A stretch of 64,000 bases of DNA, from the NCBI RefSeq assembly GCF_010672525.1, contig NZ_JAAHGH010000002.1, positions 266,583 through 330,582 on the forward strand, written 5' to 3'. A program made the position numbers and the translations under genes. The notes under the pieces are model-generated. The model saw only the letters and a program-made list of their open reading frames with translations, was not told the origin of the DNA and searched no databases. This stretch comes from Okeania sp. SIO2B3 (GTDB lineage Bacteria; Cyanobacteriota; Cyanobacteriia; Cyanobacteriales; Microcoleaceae). Below, one piece after another: positions 38,201 through 44,757 of the stretch; the stretch's first letter is position 1; every line of letters starts with the position of its first letter.

Positions 38201-38806
38201 TTTTAATTGCCCTCCAATAACATATCCATCTTCATTGAGAACAGGACAGAAGTAAGCATTTTTAGGTACATTAAATCTAGGTTTGCCCATTCCATCCCAG
38301 TAAATACCAGGTAGCTGTTGAAATTCACTGCTCACTATGCCTTTTGGGAACGATTTACCAAGTAAACCTGTAGATTCAATACCACGTCTTTTAAGGTCAG
38401 CTAGCGCCCAGTCCTCTACTGGTTCGTTCTCTAGTAGCTTGTAAAATTCATCGTTTAACTCTTTAGGTGCTAGCGTAGTGCTTTTTGCTTGCGGTGCTGG
38501 CTTAGGTTGTGGTAACTTCCTGTATTCTGATAGCTGATTCCTGTCGGGAGCGTAGAGATAGCCTATGCCTGCTTTGTCTTGCCCCTTATTCTCCCATCCC
38601 GGCACTTGCCAGTCTTCACCACAAATAACTAATTGGCCATTCGTCTTGCATCTTTTGTGAAGACCTCCACAGATGGGACAGTTTTCACCTAGCTTATTGA
38701 ATCTAACCCAACCTGCATGAGTTGACGTTTCTGTACTAGATAGATTATTATGATGAACATCACTATGATTGTTTTTATCTATTATCATTTTCTTCGCGGT
38801 TGTCAA
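35255..38806 (-). CDS. CyRepA1-like plasmid replication protein (Toprim/DUF3854 plus helicase)
   Basis: 1183 residues. The N-terminal zinc-finger-like region (CPICGGLHKRCKTNGQLVIC, 39-58) resembles primase zinc ribbons. A Toprim-like DUF3854 domain follows at about 255-340 (VIIFSEGCLKA, then FTFAIAADAGSGEND). The helicase has Walker A SPMGTGKTEA near 432, Walker B ILVFDECPLV near 515, LVSPTAESGLSI and QMMHRLRD (~710). The C-terminus is unassigned. This layout matches the cyanobacterial CyRepA1 replication proteins, which initiate plasmid replication. The first codon could be TTG 38806 or ATG 38788; neither has a strong ribosome site, and a CGGTTGTCAACCG inverted repeat overlaps the TTG. Strand and position suggest it is the element's replicase. 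Confidence 0.85.
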   Translation of the reverse strand: MTTAKKMIIDKNNHSDVHHNNLSSTETSTHAGWVRFNKLGENCPICGGLHKRCKTNGQLVICGEDWQVPGWENKGQDKAGIGYLYAPDRNQLSEYRKLPQPKPAPQAKSTTLAPKELNDEFYKLLENEPVEDWALADLKRRGIESTGLLGKSFPKGIVSSEFQQLPGIYWDGMGKPRFNVPKNAYFCPVLNEDGYVIGGQLKIKDGKYIWLSGGSKGGINHHINQKTPHTLCQQNMSKRVRFTINKGKGDKGRKNVIIFSEGCLKAQVINKLSGYPTIGAISGNFKGNWDDVDEFISKVTNGNPGRFTFAIAADAGSGENDLVIQKYRELVDYIKKEYDKEVHIIWYGQFTKIHSDFDDKLATGNRDFKLISFNSFEKKNREFKEIVDSKVFTPHYRFESRYLPVKDYFWGDNKNPLDEFISDVKKSIKTLLALKSPMGTGKTEALKKIVNELGIILIGYRNSLLKQTGKRIPSLYHITETASRLQIAAQGESISLCIDSIWKIDPEAVRDKILVFDECPLVIEHLLTSSTCKGKRMQLTKRLTELLQSCAGVIIMSDQLTDREVTLIESLTGFDKQIKVKNTHQMPERKISVYDDESLFRQMLVNYIESNGRALICTDSQLFTESWNLKTVSLRSDSKTLVINSRTLYQKEVGEFLKSPDDCLNLYDYVLVSPTAESGLSIDTRDYFDHIFVRWTHLGLDACVQMMHRLRDTNCPVHLFTYKAKNQGKYIDDLKLVKLGRMYSLMEDKTKYKARSKDWDVRKALFDSCCEVLDYDTSSPYSQYLDQLDEIRLLEQHNFRELIVHDLKSRGYKVFTPKNVEIDDETISTYEESASVIYNRSLSIFDAKDLTEAEYELVDKVEAKNEQQSGEIERYRLKQFFPGIDGTNEWGIDLIAEVLFNNPDAKTKLWRRYLLKNKELNDAIRDSKTVNRAIYGCFLPDIDILHSEVDELSKLPFHLLENPSFTGESPTVMEFIAIANESKLLPKQKKLSNIRYLNNILDLVGLKASSIGQSRGNDRKREYRLEDVLCYHEKDEKGGVSRTIMMGPLLERCLDTRRDKLIGKYNSDYFGEKNEALSSDEEKFEPTKLSSGKHKIKPPTLVLNSKYSKFTRDIEEPENPLPEFKLWDYIDLKDGRIYCQFLEIVGDVIKANLPGKIVTFCTNEIKLIRRKIGESYPVIWQVQ

Positions 38807-39007
38807 CCGTGTTTTTTTTTGCGCAATGAAAAGTTTTCAAAAACTTATTGCATTATTTTAAAAACTTTGAATATGATCTCATTCTAACGACCAATTTTGA
38901 AAATGGTTATGTGGCGAGTAAAAAAAAATAAATGCTCTAATATTAGAGCAGGACTTTTATCAGAACGGATGAGAGAGGTTGTTGCAATATTGCAACAACC
39001 TCTCTTT
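38797..39007. promoter_or_regulatory. Palindrome-rich region upstream of the replication gene (possible origin/operators)
   Basis: Three perfect inverted repeats lie within 210 bases: CGGTTGTCAACCG (38797-38809), TGCTCTAATATTAGAGCA (38933-38950) and a 34 bp palindrome with arms AGAGAGGTTGTTGCAAT/ATTGCAACAACCTCTCT (38972-39005). The interval is AT-rich with AAAACTTT-type repeats. Candidates are replication origin, autoregulatory operators, or a terminator between the small-gene cassette and rep. Placement upstream of a Rep gene supports origin function but does not prove it. Confidence 0.45.
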
Positions 39008-39081
39008 GACTTTTAAGTTCATTTGACTAGCGATTAACAACAATCACTATGTGGCCACTTTAGTTGACTATTTCAATCGAA

Positions 39082-39648
39082 TCACACATCACTATCTTTA
39101 AAGTCCTCTTGCAATTGAGTTACTAAGGCTTTAATCTCAGCGAGTTTAGTTTTGCCCTCTTGATATTTTCTTCCTTTGCATCGCAACACATTTTCGATAA
39201 TAAAAGTATCGGACTTACCTTCACTTACTAACCTAGCGACTTCCGTGATTAAGCTAGTTGGAAATTGTTCGTTAGTGGTAGTGGAAGTGTTATCTGGAAG
39301 TTGCTCCGGATAAATATCAATCGGCTCATCTGTAACTGGCAATTCAGGAATGCCCTGCTTTTGCTCATAGATGTAGGTAGCTATAGTATGAGTAAAAGTC
39401 TCATCATCAGCTTTCCTAAGTATGGTGAAAATAGGTGAGTACCTATTAATAGCTAGGGATAGTCCAATGGTAGATAAGCCAGACAGTAAGCTACCTGAGT
39501 AGAGTAGTGACTTAATAGCGGTATCGGATGACGCTGTAGGTGCTACAAAGAGGATAAGGGATGAGAAGGTGGCGACACTTGCTGCGGAGATTAATAAAGT
39601 TTTGAATGACTTCAACATTTCCAGTAGGAGAGATGGTCTTAGATCCAT
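39082..39648 (-). CDS. Element-encoded membrane protein with long soluble tail, unknown
   Basis: 188 residues from ATG 39648, chosen because GGAGG lies 9 bases upstream and the frame overlaps the previous gene's stop by about 10 bases (translational coupling). A longer frame opens at 39693 but has no ribosome site. Two membrane helices (LLISAASVATFSSLILFV and SLLYSGSLLSGLSTIGLSLA) precede a Pro/Thr-rich linker. The helical tail (SLITEVARLVSEGKSDTFII, VLRCKGRKYQEGKTKLAEIK) looks like a DNA- or protein-binding module seen on cyanobacterial plasmid proteins; function not known to me. Confidence 0.6.
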   Translation of the reverse strand: MDLRPSLLLEMLKSFKTLLISAASVATFSSLILFVAPTASSDTAIKSLLYSGSLLSGLSTIGLSLAINRYSPIFTILRKADDETFTHTIATYIYEQKQGIPELPVTDEPIDIYPEQLPDNTSTTTNEQFPTSLITEVARLVSEGKSDTFIIENVLRCKGRKYQEGKTKLAEIKALVTQLQEDFKDSDV

Positions 39649-39872
39649 ATTAGGGAACCTCCGAGTAAACATATAGCGATAACTATCGACCATATTCTCA
39701 GCTCAGGCTCTAACCATAAAAAAGCCAAGACGGCGATCGCGAATCCTGATAGCAAGATAGCTGGCAAACGCAGAGTGGGTGAATGTTTCATAGTGAGGTT
39801 AAGCAGAGATGATACGCTTAAACCTGACAGTAAACACCCCCATAAGAAGTAAAATTGTGATAAGCTATTCAT
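39639..39872 (-). CDS. Small integral membrane protein, unknown
   Basis: 77 residues, almost entirely three membrane helices (FYFLWGCLLSGLSVSSLL, LPAILLSGFAIAVLAFLWL, WSIVIAICLLGGSLIWI). Its stop overlaps the start of the next gene, so the two are translated together and likely act as a membrane pair. No homologue recognised. Confidence 0.6.
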   Translation of the reverse strand: MNSLSQFYFLWGCLLSGLSVSSLLNLTMKHSPTLRLPAILLSGFAIAVLAFLWLEPELRIWSIVIAICLLGGSLIWI

Positions 39873-39990
39873 AATTATTTGAGTGTTACTCCGGCTAAAC
39901 CTTTAATGTAATTCGTAGGCTCGTCAGAAGGAAGTAACCTTGAGAGCAGTTATCATTTTTATATAAGCAGGTATATAAGTAAGTTATTAT

Positions 39991-40012
39991 ATAAAATTGA
40001 GAACGCTCTCAA
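39991..40012 (-). terminator. Probable rho-independent terminator after the 171-codon gene
   Basis: On the minus strand TTGAGA-GCGT-TCTCAA is followed by TTTTAT. It lies directly downstream of the stop at 40026. The stem is short (6 bp), so moderate confidence. Confidence 0.5.
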
Positions 40013-40025
40013 TGTTAGGTCAAAA

Positions 40026-40526
40026 CTACTGTTTCAAGTTATTTGCTATTCGCTCAATTTGCTGCTGTGCTGAGTTTTCCGCTCTCTGTAATCCAGTATT
40101 GATACCAGCGTAGCCCGGCCTTAATGAATGCAGAGTACGTCCAACGCCAGCGAGCTGACGAGTTTGTTTCAGTCCTTCTCTAGCATTGCTCTTGGCGTAC
40201 CGTGAGTGATAACTAACTACCTTAGTATCGTACTTGTCAATACGTTGTAGCTCCTGATATCCTACCCTTGATGCTTTCTTAGCTTCCGCCAGTTGTTTTC
40301 TGTGAGCTGTTAAAGCCTTGGCCTCAGCCGGAGTCATATAACGAGCTGAGGGTACAACTGGTACTGACTGGATGCCTTGCCAGTCGGGAGTATTATCGGG
40401 TGAGAACCTACTCATTACGCCACCGGAGATTATGTCATCTTTATTGATAGCGTGACTGCCAGAGCCTAAAGTTTTACTCGATGTTTTCTTGCTATCATTT
40501 CCGAAATACTGCTTTAGTAGTCCCAT
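40026..40526 (-). CDS. Element-encoded basic helical protein, unknown
   Basis: About 166 residues from ATG 40526 (MGLLKQYFGNDSKKTSSKTL), selected over an upstream GTG because AAGGA sits 7 bases before it. The protein is Lys/Arg/Gln-rich and helical (YMTPAEAKALTAHRKQLAEA, ENSAQQQIERIANNLKQ), without membrane segments or known motifs. It could be a structural or nucleic-acid-binding protein. It is one of the small cassette genes of the integrated element. Confidence 0.55.
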   Translation of the reverse strand: MGLLKQYFGNDSKKTSSKTLGSGSHAINKDDIISGGVMSRFSPDNTPDWQGIQSVPVVPSARYMTPAEAKALTAHRKQLAEAKKASRVGYQELQRIDKYDTKVVSYHSRYAKSNAREGLKQTRQLAGVGRTLHSLRPGYAGINTGLQRAENSAQQQIERIANNLKQ

Positions 40527-40615
40527 CGTTAATTCCTTCACTAAATGTACTTACTGATATCAAAGGGAAAGATATCAATAAAATTGCTAATGTAAACCCT
40601 GCTAAGAAGTGAGGG

Positions 40616-40843
40616 TTAATGAGTGTCGTTTGTTTTGTTCGCTTTGATTTTTTCATAGCCTAAGCCGATTTCTACTGATATCGATGAACAGTGTTGACTA
40701 CCATCAAGAGGCAGTGGTACTGACATCGTATGAATGTAACCATCTACAGTCAAATTCAAGAGGACAGCGGAGTACAGTTTGTCATCATCCAAAGGGGCGA
40801 GATAGCTGATGCTATCGACAAGTTCGTTTTTCATCAGGAGCAT
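40616..40843 (-). CDS. Small element-encoded protein, unknown
   Basis: 75 residues (MLLMKNELVDSISYLAPLDD), predicted strand-rich middle (YSAVLLNLTVDGYIHTMSVP). No family recognised. The start could be ATG 40843 or ATG 40834. The upstream gene stop at 40859 lies 15 bases before it, so it belongs to the same leftward operon. Confidence 0.5.
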   Translation of the reverse strand: MLLMKNELVDSISYLAPLDDDKLYSAVLLNLTVDGYIHTMSVPLPLDGSQHCSSISVEIGLGYEKIKANKTNDTH

Positions 40844-40858
40844 CTTCTTTTTGTGTTA

Positions 40859-41146
40859 TCAGCCTATGTGGGGAGTACCGGGGAGAGCAGAGAAAAACAT
40901 AGATTCGTCTAAATCTAATGATTCCAACTGCTCATCTTTCTCTCTGAAGATTTTCTCTTGGATAATCATCCGAGCCTCTTCTTTGTAATCGGTGAGATAC
41001 TTCTTGTAAGCTTGTCCCCACTCAATGGCATCTTTTCTTGCCTGGATGCGAGCGTCATCAGTATTGTCTGACTGGATAGACTGCCTAACAGACTGTTGTT
41101 GCCTCGCATTCAATTGTTGTATAATCGCTCCGTTGTTCGTTGTCAT
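40859..41146 (-). CDS. Small element-encoded helical protein, unknown
   Basis: 95 residues from ATG 41146 (MTTNNGAIIQQLNARQQQSV), which has GGAGG 4-5 bases upstream; the longer frame from 41164 lacks this. It is helical and charged (ARKDAIEWGQAYKKYLTDYK, EARMIIQEKIFREKDEQLES). It overlaps the upstream gene by ~60 bases in another frame, a compact layout typical of phages and plasmids. Confidence 0.55.
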   Translation of the reverse strand: MTTNNGAIIQQLNARQQQSVRQSIQSDNTDDARIQARKDAIEWGQAYKKYLTDYKEEARMIIQEKIFREKDEQLESLDLDESMFFSALPGTPHIG

Positions 41147-41462
41147 TATCCTCCAGTAAATCAATAATAGTGTTCAAGTGATACACGGCTTGAGCGCGCC
41201 CTCTAGAAGTCGCTAGGGAGCGGTAAGCTATCATAGCTTCACAACTTTTCCGGTCATAGCCCTTGTCATACTTAAAGTGGGTGAAACCTTTGATATTACA
41301 CTGAGAGAGCAATTCTACATCTCTAGTAAACTGAGAACTAGATATTTTTAGTCCTGTACGGTTTAGAGCTTCTAAGAGTTGACTTCTAGTGAAAAAGTCT
41401 TTATCGCCCAACGCGATAAAAATACTGGCTCTGATTTTCTCGATCGTCTTTTCGTTGAACAT
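41085..41462 (-). CDS. Small winged-helix-like protein, first gene of the element cassette
   Basis: 125 residues. IRASIFIALGDKDFFTRSQL then LEALNRTGLKISSSQFTRDV looks like a winged-helix or helix-turn-helix N-terminus, followed by a basic patch (HFKYDKGYDRKSCEAMIAYR). AAGGAG lies immediately before the ATG with almost no spacing, which is odd; no better start is in frame. It is the promoter-proximal leftward gene opposite the plus-strand RHH gene, so a regulator is likely. Confidence 0.5.
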   Translation of the reverse strand: MFNEKTIEKIRASIFIALGDKDFFTRSQLLEALNRTGLKISSSQFTRDVELLSQCNIKGFTHFKYDKGYDRKSCEAMIAYRSLATSRGRAQAVYHLNTIIDLLEDNDNEQRSDYTTIECEATTVC

Positions 41463-41745
41463 CTCCTTTTAGGTAAAGGTTACTACTTACTAATAGCCTC
41501 ATTAAGTAACTGTTCGCTATGGGGGATGGTCATTGGTAAAGAACCTGTTTGATATACCAGGGTCAATACTCGTAACGTCCACCGAAAAGGGAGCAGCAAC
41601 TAGACAAAGCTGCTAGTAATGGGATATGGTGTATATGTCAATGAGATATGGGCTATGGAAACTACCCCGTGATTCTAGGGACGACACCCTTCTATCCAGT
41701 CGGTGTTTCCTATTTGCTCATGTTTGTATTTTATTCAATATCCCT
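41463..41745. promoter_or_regulatory. Divergent control region of the element
   Basis: Between the leftward cassette and the rightward RHH gene. It contains GATATGG-type repeats (TGGGATATGGTGTATATG, ATGAGATATGGGCTATGG near 41619-41656) and a CAGCAACTAGACAAAGCTGC hairpin (41594-41613). I see no clear leftward promoter by eye. Confidence 0.4.
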
Positions 41746-41774
41746 TTGAGATGTCAAGGGAATAACAGTATAAA
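41741..41774 (+). promoter_or_regulatory. Sigma70-type promoter with overlapping operator-like inverted repeat
   Basis: TTGAGA (41746-41751), 17-base spacer, TATAAA (41769-41774), placing the start about 30 bases before GTG 41804. TCCCTTTGAGATGTCAAGGGA (41741-41761, written here as arms TCCCTTTGA and TCAAGGGA) is an inverted repeat across the -35 box, the expected position of an RHH repressor operator. Confidence 0.6.
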
Positions 41775-41803
41775 TATTGGTTATATCGAAGGAGTTGGAA
41801 AAA

Positions 41804-42091
41804 GTGCCTGAGAGAAAAGCTCTGTCTGTAGCAGTCCCTGACGACTTGATGGAAGTAGTAAGAATGTTGTCAGAACATTCCGGAAAAAGTATGTCGTCAT
41901 CTCTGATATATATAGCTGAAAGAGGCGCTCCCATTATCATTGATGAGCTAAACAAATTTGAAATATATAAGGAAGCTGTAGCTAAAAGGAAGGCCAAAGA
42001 AAGTAGCGATTCTATAAAAACAAACGAAGTTGAGAATGACGGTAAACAAAAAGTAAAGGAGAAAAGTGGTGATTCTAAAAGTAAAAATTAG
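41804..42091 (+). CDS. Ribbon-helix-helix (CopG-like) regulator
   Basis: 95 residues from GTG 41804, chosen because AAGGAG lies 9 bases upstream. The strand ALSVAVPDD, then helices LMEVVRMLSEHSGKSMSSSL and IYIAERGAPIIIDELNKF, match the RHH fold; the Lys/Glu/Ser-rich tail is disordered. As a dimer it probably binds the inverted repeat over its own promoter and controls the divergent small-gene cassette. It is the only strongly supported rightward protein gene of the element. Confidence 0.65.
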   Translation: MPERKALSVAVPDDLMEVVRMLSEHSGKSMSSSLIYIAERGAPIIIDELNKFEIYKEAVAKRKAKESSDSIKTNEVENDGKQKVKEKSGDSKSKN

Positions 42092-42114
42092 CATCACCAC
42101 GAACTAACTGCTTC

Positions 42115-42149
42115 AAGCATGGCCTGAAAGAATAGTCATGCTTTTTTTA
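42115..42149 (+). terminator. Rho-independent terminator of the RHH gene
   Basis: AAGCATG and CATGCTT form a stem around a 15-base loop and are followed by TTTTTT, just after the stop at 42091. Confidence 0.75.
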
Positions 42150-42168
42150 TACTTTTACTTCTGGTAAA

Positions 42169-42984
42169 TTATTCAACAGGGAATTGTTGACTTAACTCCT
42201 GGACAGTTTGTTGAATCAAACTCAGTTTATCATCTATGGAAGCTAAAACTTCCTTGGGGTCAATGTCAGTAGAATCTTTTTTGACGTACTGCACCGCCTC
42301 TTTCACCCAATTACGAATACCCATAGGAGCAAATGCCCTGTAGGTATTCTTCGCTCTTTCGTGGACATCATCGAAAGCATAGTATTCAATGATTTTGGTT
42401 ATGACAGAATCAGATAACTTTTCTCGACCGTCCACCCAATTAGTTATAAGGGTCTTTGTACTTCTTGGTATGGAATTCCAGACTACTTGTCCGATTTTAG
42501 ATTCCGACGTAATTACAGCCTCCTTGATTGCTCGCTCCCTAACGCCAGTCAACTTTGTTACCGCCTTTATACTGAGATAACCGATACCCCTATCTTCATT
42601 GAAAACAATCTCCTTTTGAATTGCTAACGCATAAATTAATACCCGTGAATCAATACTTTCAGCTTCAGCAACTTCTTTGACTTCAGGTAAAATTTCCTTC
42701 AATATCCAACATTTAAACTCTCTTTCTCCTACGGAGTCCAACATTAAGTCATATAGTCCAAACTCAGAAGTGATAGTAACCTCTTGCTCATCTGATATCT
42801 TGTAGGTAGTTTTTTCTTCTTCGTTTAGTCTTTCAATAGGTGTTTTCAAGATTTCACAGATATCCTCTACGAAAAAGTAGGGCTTATCATCGTTAAGGAT
42901 GACGACACGAACTTTATTCGAGTTAAAATTGTAGGTAAGCATAATGTCCTGATGGTTAGTTTCAACTGCTAACCATTTTTTCAT
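42169..42984 (-). CDS. BRO-N domain protein
   Basis: 271 residues. The N-terminal ~100 match the BRO-N DNA-binding domain of phages and mobile elements: VRVVILNDDKPYFFVEDICE, ILKTP, then SEFGLYDLMLDSVGEREFKC and WILKEILPEV. The C-terminal part (YLSIKAVTKLTGVRERAIKE, YAFDDVHERAKNTYRAFAPM) is unassigned and differs from the common ANT and KilA-C partners. ATG 42984 is preceded by AGAGGAC at good spacing. BRO proteins often act as antirepressors or regulators in temperate phages; on this element it may control the lysogenic-like state. Confidence 0.8.
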   Translation of the reverse strand: MKKWLAVETNHQDIMLTYNFNSNKVRVVILNDDKPYFFVEDICEILKTPIERLNEEEKTTYKISDEQEVTITSEFGLYDLMLDSVGEREFKCWILKEILPEVKEVAEAESIDSRVLIYALAIQKEIVFNEDRGIGYLSIKAVTKLTGVRERAIKEAVITSESKIGQVVWNSIPRSTKTLITNWVDGREKLSDSVITKIIEYYAFDDVHERAKNTYRAFAPMGIRNWVKEAVQYVKKDSTDIDPKEVLASIDDKLSLIQQTVQELSQQFPVE

Positions 42985-43052
42985 ATGTAAGTCCTCTTGT
43001 CTTGCGACAAGTAAAGGAGAGGATTGCTTATTCTAAAAGTAAAAAATAAGTG

Positions 43053-43081
43053 TTGACAAATCAAATTTGAATGTGTATATT
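43053..43081 (+). promoter_or_regulatory. Near-consensus sigma70 promoter
   Basis: TTGACA (43053-43058), exactly 17 bases, TATATT (43076-43081). It faces right in a gap without a conventional rightward gene and points into the hairpin-terminator unit. Confidence 0.7.
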
Positions 43082-43087
43082 AACAAT

Positions 43088-43258
43088 GTGACTTAATTTA
43101 AAGCCATTTAAAATTGATATCACCACAGACGAGCATATATTTTATCTTATTATATAAATTATACAAGTAATTTATATAAGTACTGAAAATATGCTCTAGC
43201 AACATAAAATAGTAATTAATGGACATTAAACCACCGTAAATTGACGCGGTGGTTTTCT
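43088..43258 (+). ncRNA. Candidate small structured RNA of the integrated element
   Basis: Starts about 7 bases after the promoter and ends at a rho-independent terminator: AACCACCG, loop, CGGTGGTT, TTCT (43229-43256). Between them is a long hairpin (43131-43196): outer arms GAGCATAT-A-TTTT/AAAATATGCTC, and an inner perfect 12 bp stem TTATATAAATTA/TAATTTATATAA with loop TACAAG. No open frame of note lies inside. Size ~170 bases. It could be a copy-control or antisense RNA, a regulator of integrase or BRO, or an RNA component of an unknown system. The evidence is sequence signals only. Confidence 0.55.
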
Positions 43259-43283
43259 GATACTAACAAGAATAAAAGGGGCA

Positions 43284-43400
43284 TTGACGGAGGAAATTAG
43301 GATACTACAGGAGCAGATGAAAACACTAGAAGAATTAGAAAAATCAAAGTTAGAATCAGTTCCGGAGGAAAAACAGAGCGGTAAGCAAAGAACAAAATAA
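43284..43400 (+). CDS. Possible 38-residue coiled-coil peptide
   Basis: The frame from TTG 43284 reads LTEEIRILQEQMKTLEELEK then SKLESVPEEKQSGKQRTK and stop: leucine at heptad spacing, then a basic tail. AGGGG precedes at short spacing. It lies just after the candidate RNA terminator. Could be a fragment or chance frame; the composition looks coding. Confidence 0.3.
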   Translation: MTEEIRILQEQMKTLEELEKSKLESVPEEKQSGKQRTK

Positions 43401-43486
43401 CCTTGCTAACAAGAAGTATAAAAACACCTAGCGAACGAAAAATGAAGATATCATCTCGCAATCAACGCCTGGAATAACCATTTGTC

Positions 43487-43543
43487 GTGTCACAGATACA
43501 TAAGGGGGGAGTTAATATATCCCCCTAAGTTGATGTGTGACAC
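43487..43543. terminator. Long inverted repeat between the small-RNA locus and the integrase end
   Basis: Outer arms GTGTCACA/TGTGTGACAC and inner arms GGGGGA/TCCCCC make a strong cruciform-capable stem. It sits 20 bases past the integrase stop on the minus strand, so a terminator or an excision-related site are both possible. Confidence 0.45.
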
Positions 43544-43561
43544 CCAGAAGGTGGTTTAATC

Positions 43562-44698
43562 TTAAATTTCAGGAATCACGACATTATCATTCGCTCCCCA
43601 GTAGTGATTTAATATCATCTTCTCACTCGTTCCAGCGAGTTTAGCTACTGTGGCTAAATCTAAGTCTTTTTTTAACATCAGAGTTATCCAACTGTTCCTC
43701 AATGAATATGGGGGCAGTTTTTTTGATATCAAGCCTTCCTTGTATAGTGCCGATATCACTCTCTTGAATGCTCGCTGAGAAAAATTGTGGTGGTTCAAGT
43801 AACTTCCACTAGGAGAGGGGAAGATTAGTTTCGTTCTACCCCCACGGCTTCCTTCAATAATGTTTTTCAATTGGTCATTTACAGGAATTGCTCTTTCTCT
43901 ACCTGTTTTTGTCGATAGCTTTAAATGCCCATGCGTATAAGCTTTTCGGATATTAATCACTCTAGATTCCAAGTCAACGTCATCCCAGGTTAAGGCGATC
44001 GCTTCTTCTGGCCTGCATCCTGTTAAGCTTAAGAAGGCTGTATAGGGGTAATAGAAAGAATGTCTCCCTTTCTTGTCCGAATATTTATCATACCTGAAAG
44101 CTTCTAGTATCTGGTTGATTTCACTCTCATTCCACACCTCTTTGCATCGGCTCTTTTTGACGTAGTCTTTCTTTGGTTTATCAAACCTAATCAAACGGAT
44201 ATCGCTCCCCTCTAGGCTTGCATTAATATCAGTTTGAATCATTCTCAAGCTTTCTCCAGAGTACATTTCTTTAGCGACTTCTATAAACCTTTCGTGGGTT
44301 CCGTTTTTACCTATTTTGCCAAAAACCCTGTTAACCATCCTCCAGGATGTCGCCTGCCTAGAATTGCTTACGCGATCGCAATTCTTTTTTTTATAATCCT
44401 CCCAGTAGTCCCATAGTGTAATTCTTTTTTCTACTGGGACATACCCTGGTCTATACTTAGCCAGTTTTGGGTCATAGGCATCTGGAAATCCCATCTTATA
44501 TTTAGCCATGTCCGAATCTATCTGCTTGGCCACAAGCTCTGCTTTCTTGAGACTGTCCTCTGTGCTTACGGGACAAACAGATATGGCCTTGCGTTTACCT
44601 GTGGGGTCAGTGAATCTAAGTCTATATGACCCACCGTGTATTTCTATATTTACCTTGCCAATTTTTGCCTTGATTTTGTTTGTCTTTTGACGTACCAT
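43562..44698 (-). CDS. Tyrosine recombinase (integrase) of the tRNA-Val element
   Basis: 378 residues. Arm-binding AP2-like N-terminus (NIEIHGGSYRLRFTDPTGKR, 18-37), core-binding helices (~95-180), catalytic domain (~187-378). R229 (LTGCRPEEA) and K264 (TKTGRERAIP) are in place. Box II reads PYSLRNSW with R334, where Tyr and Asn take the usual first and second histidine positions; LAGTSEK replaces LGH. The nucleophile is Y366 (NHYWG). Enough is kept for activity, and tyrosine or asparagine at these spots occur in some integrases. It starts 60 bases from the right att copy and should catalyse integration at tRNA-Val. No excisionase is recognised. Confidence 0.92.
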   Translation of the reverse strand: MVRQKTNKIKAKIGKVNIEIHGGSYRLRFTDPTGKRKAISVCPVSTEDSLKKAELVAKQIDSDMAKYKMGFPDAYDPKLAKYRPGYVPVEKRITLWDYWEDYKKKNCDRVSNSRQATSWRMVNRVFGKIGKNGTHERFIEVAKEMYSGESLRMIQTDINASLEGSDIRLIRFDKPKKDYVKKSRCKEVWNESEINQILEAFRYDKYSDKKGRHSFYYPYTAFLSLTGCRPEEAIALTWDDVDLESRVINIRKAYTHGHLKLSTKTGRERAIPVNDQLKNIIEGSRGGRTKLIFPSPSGSYLNHHNFSQRAFKRVISALYKEGLISKKLPPYSLRNSWITLMLKKDLDLATVAKLAGTSEKMILNHYWGANDNVVIPEI

Positions 44699-44757
44699 TC
44701 TAGTACCACTTTATTGATTGAAAATGGCGCTAGAGAAGGACGTTATAGCTCAGTCGA

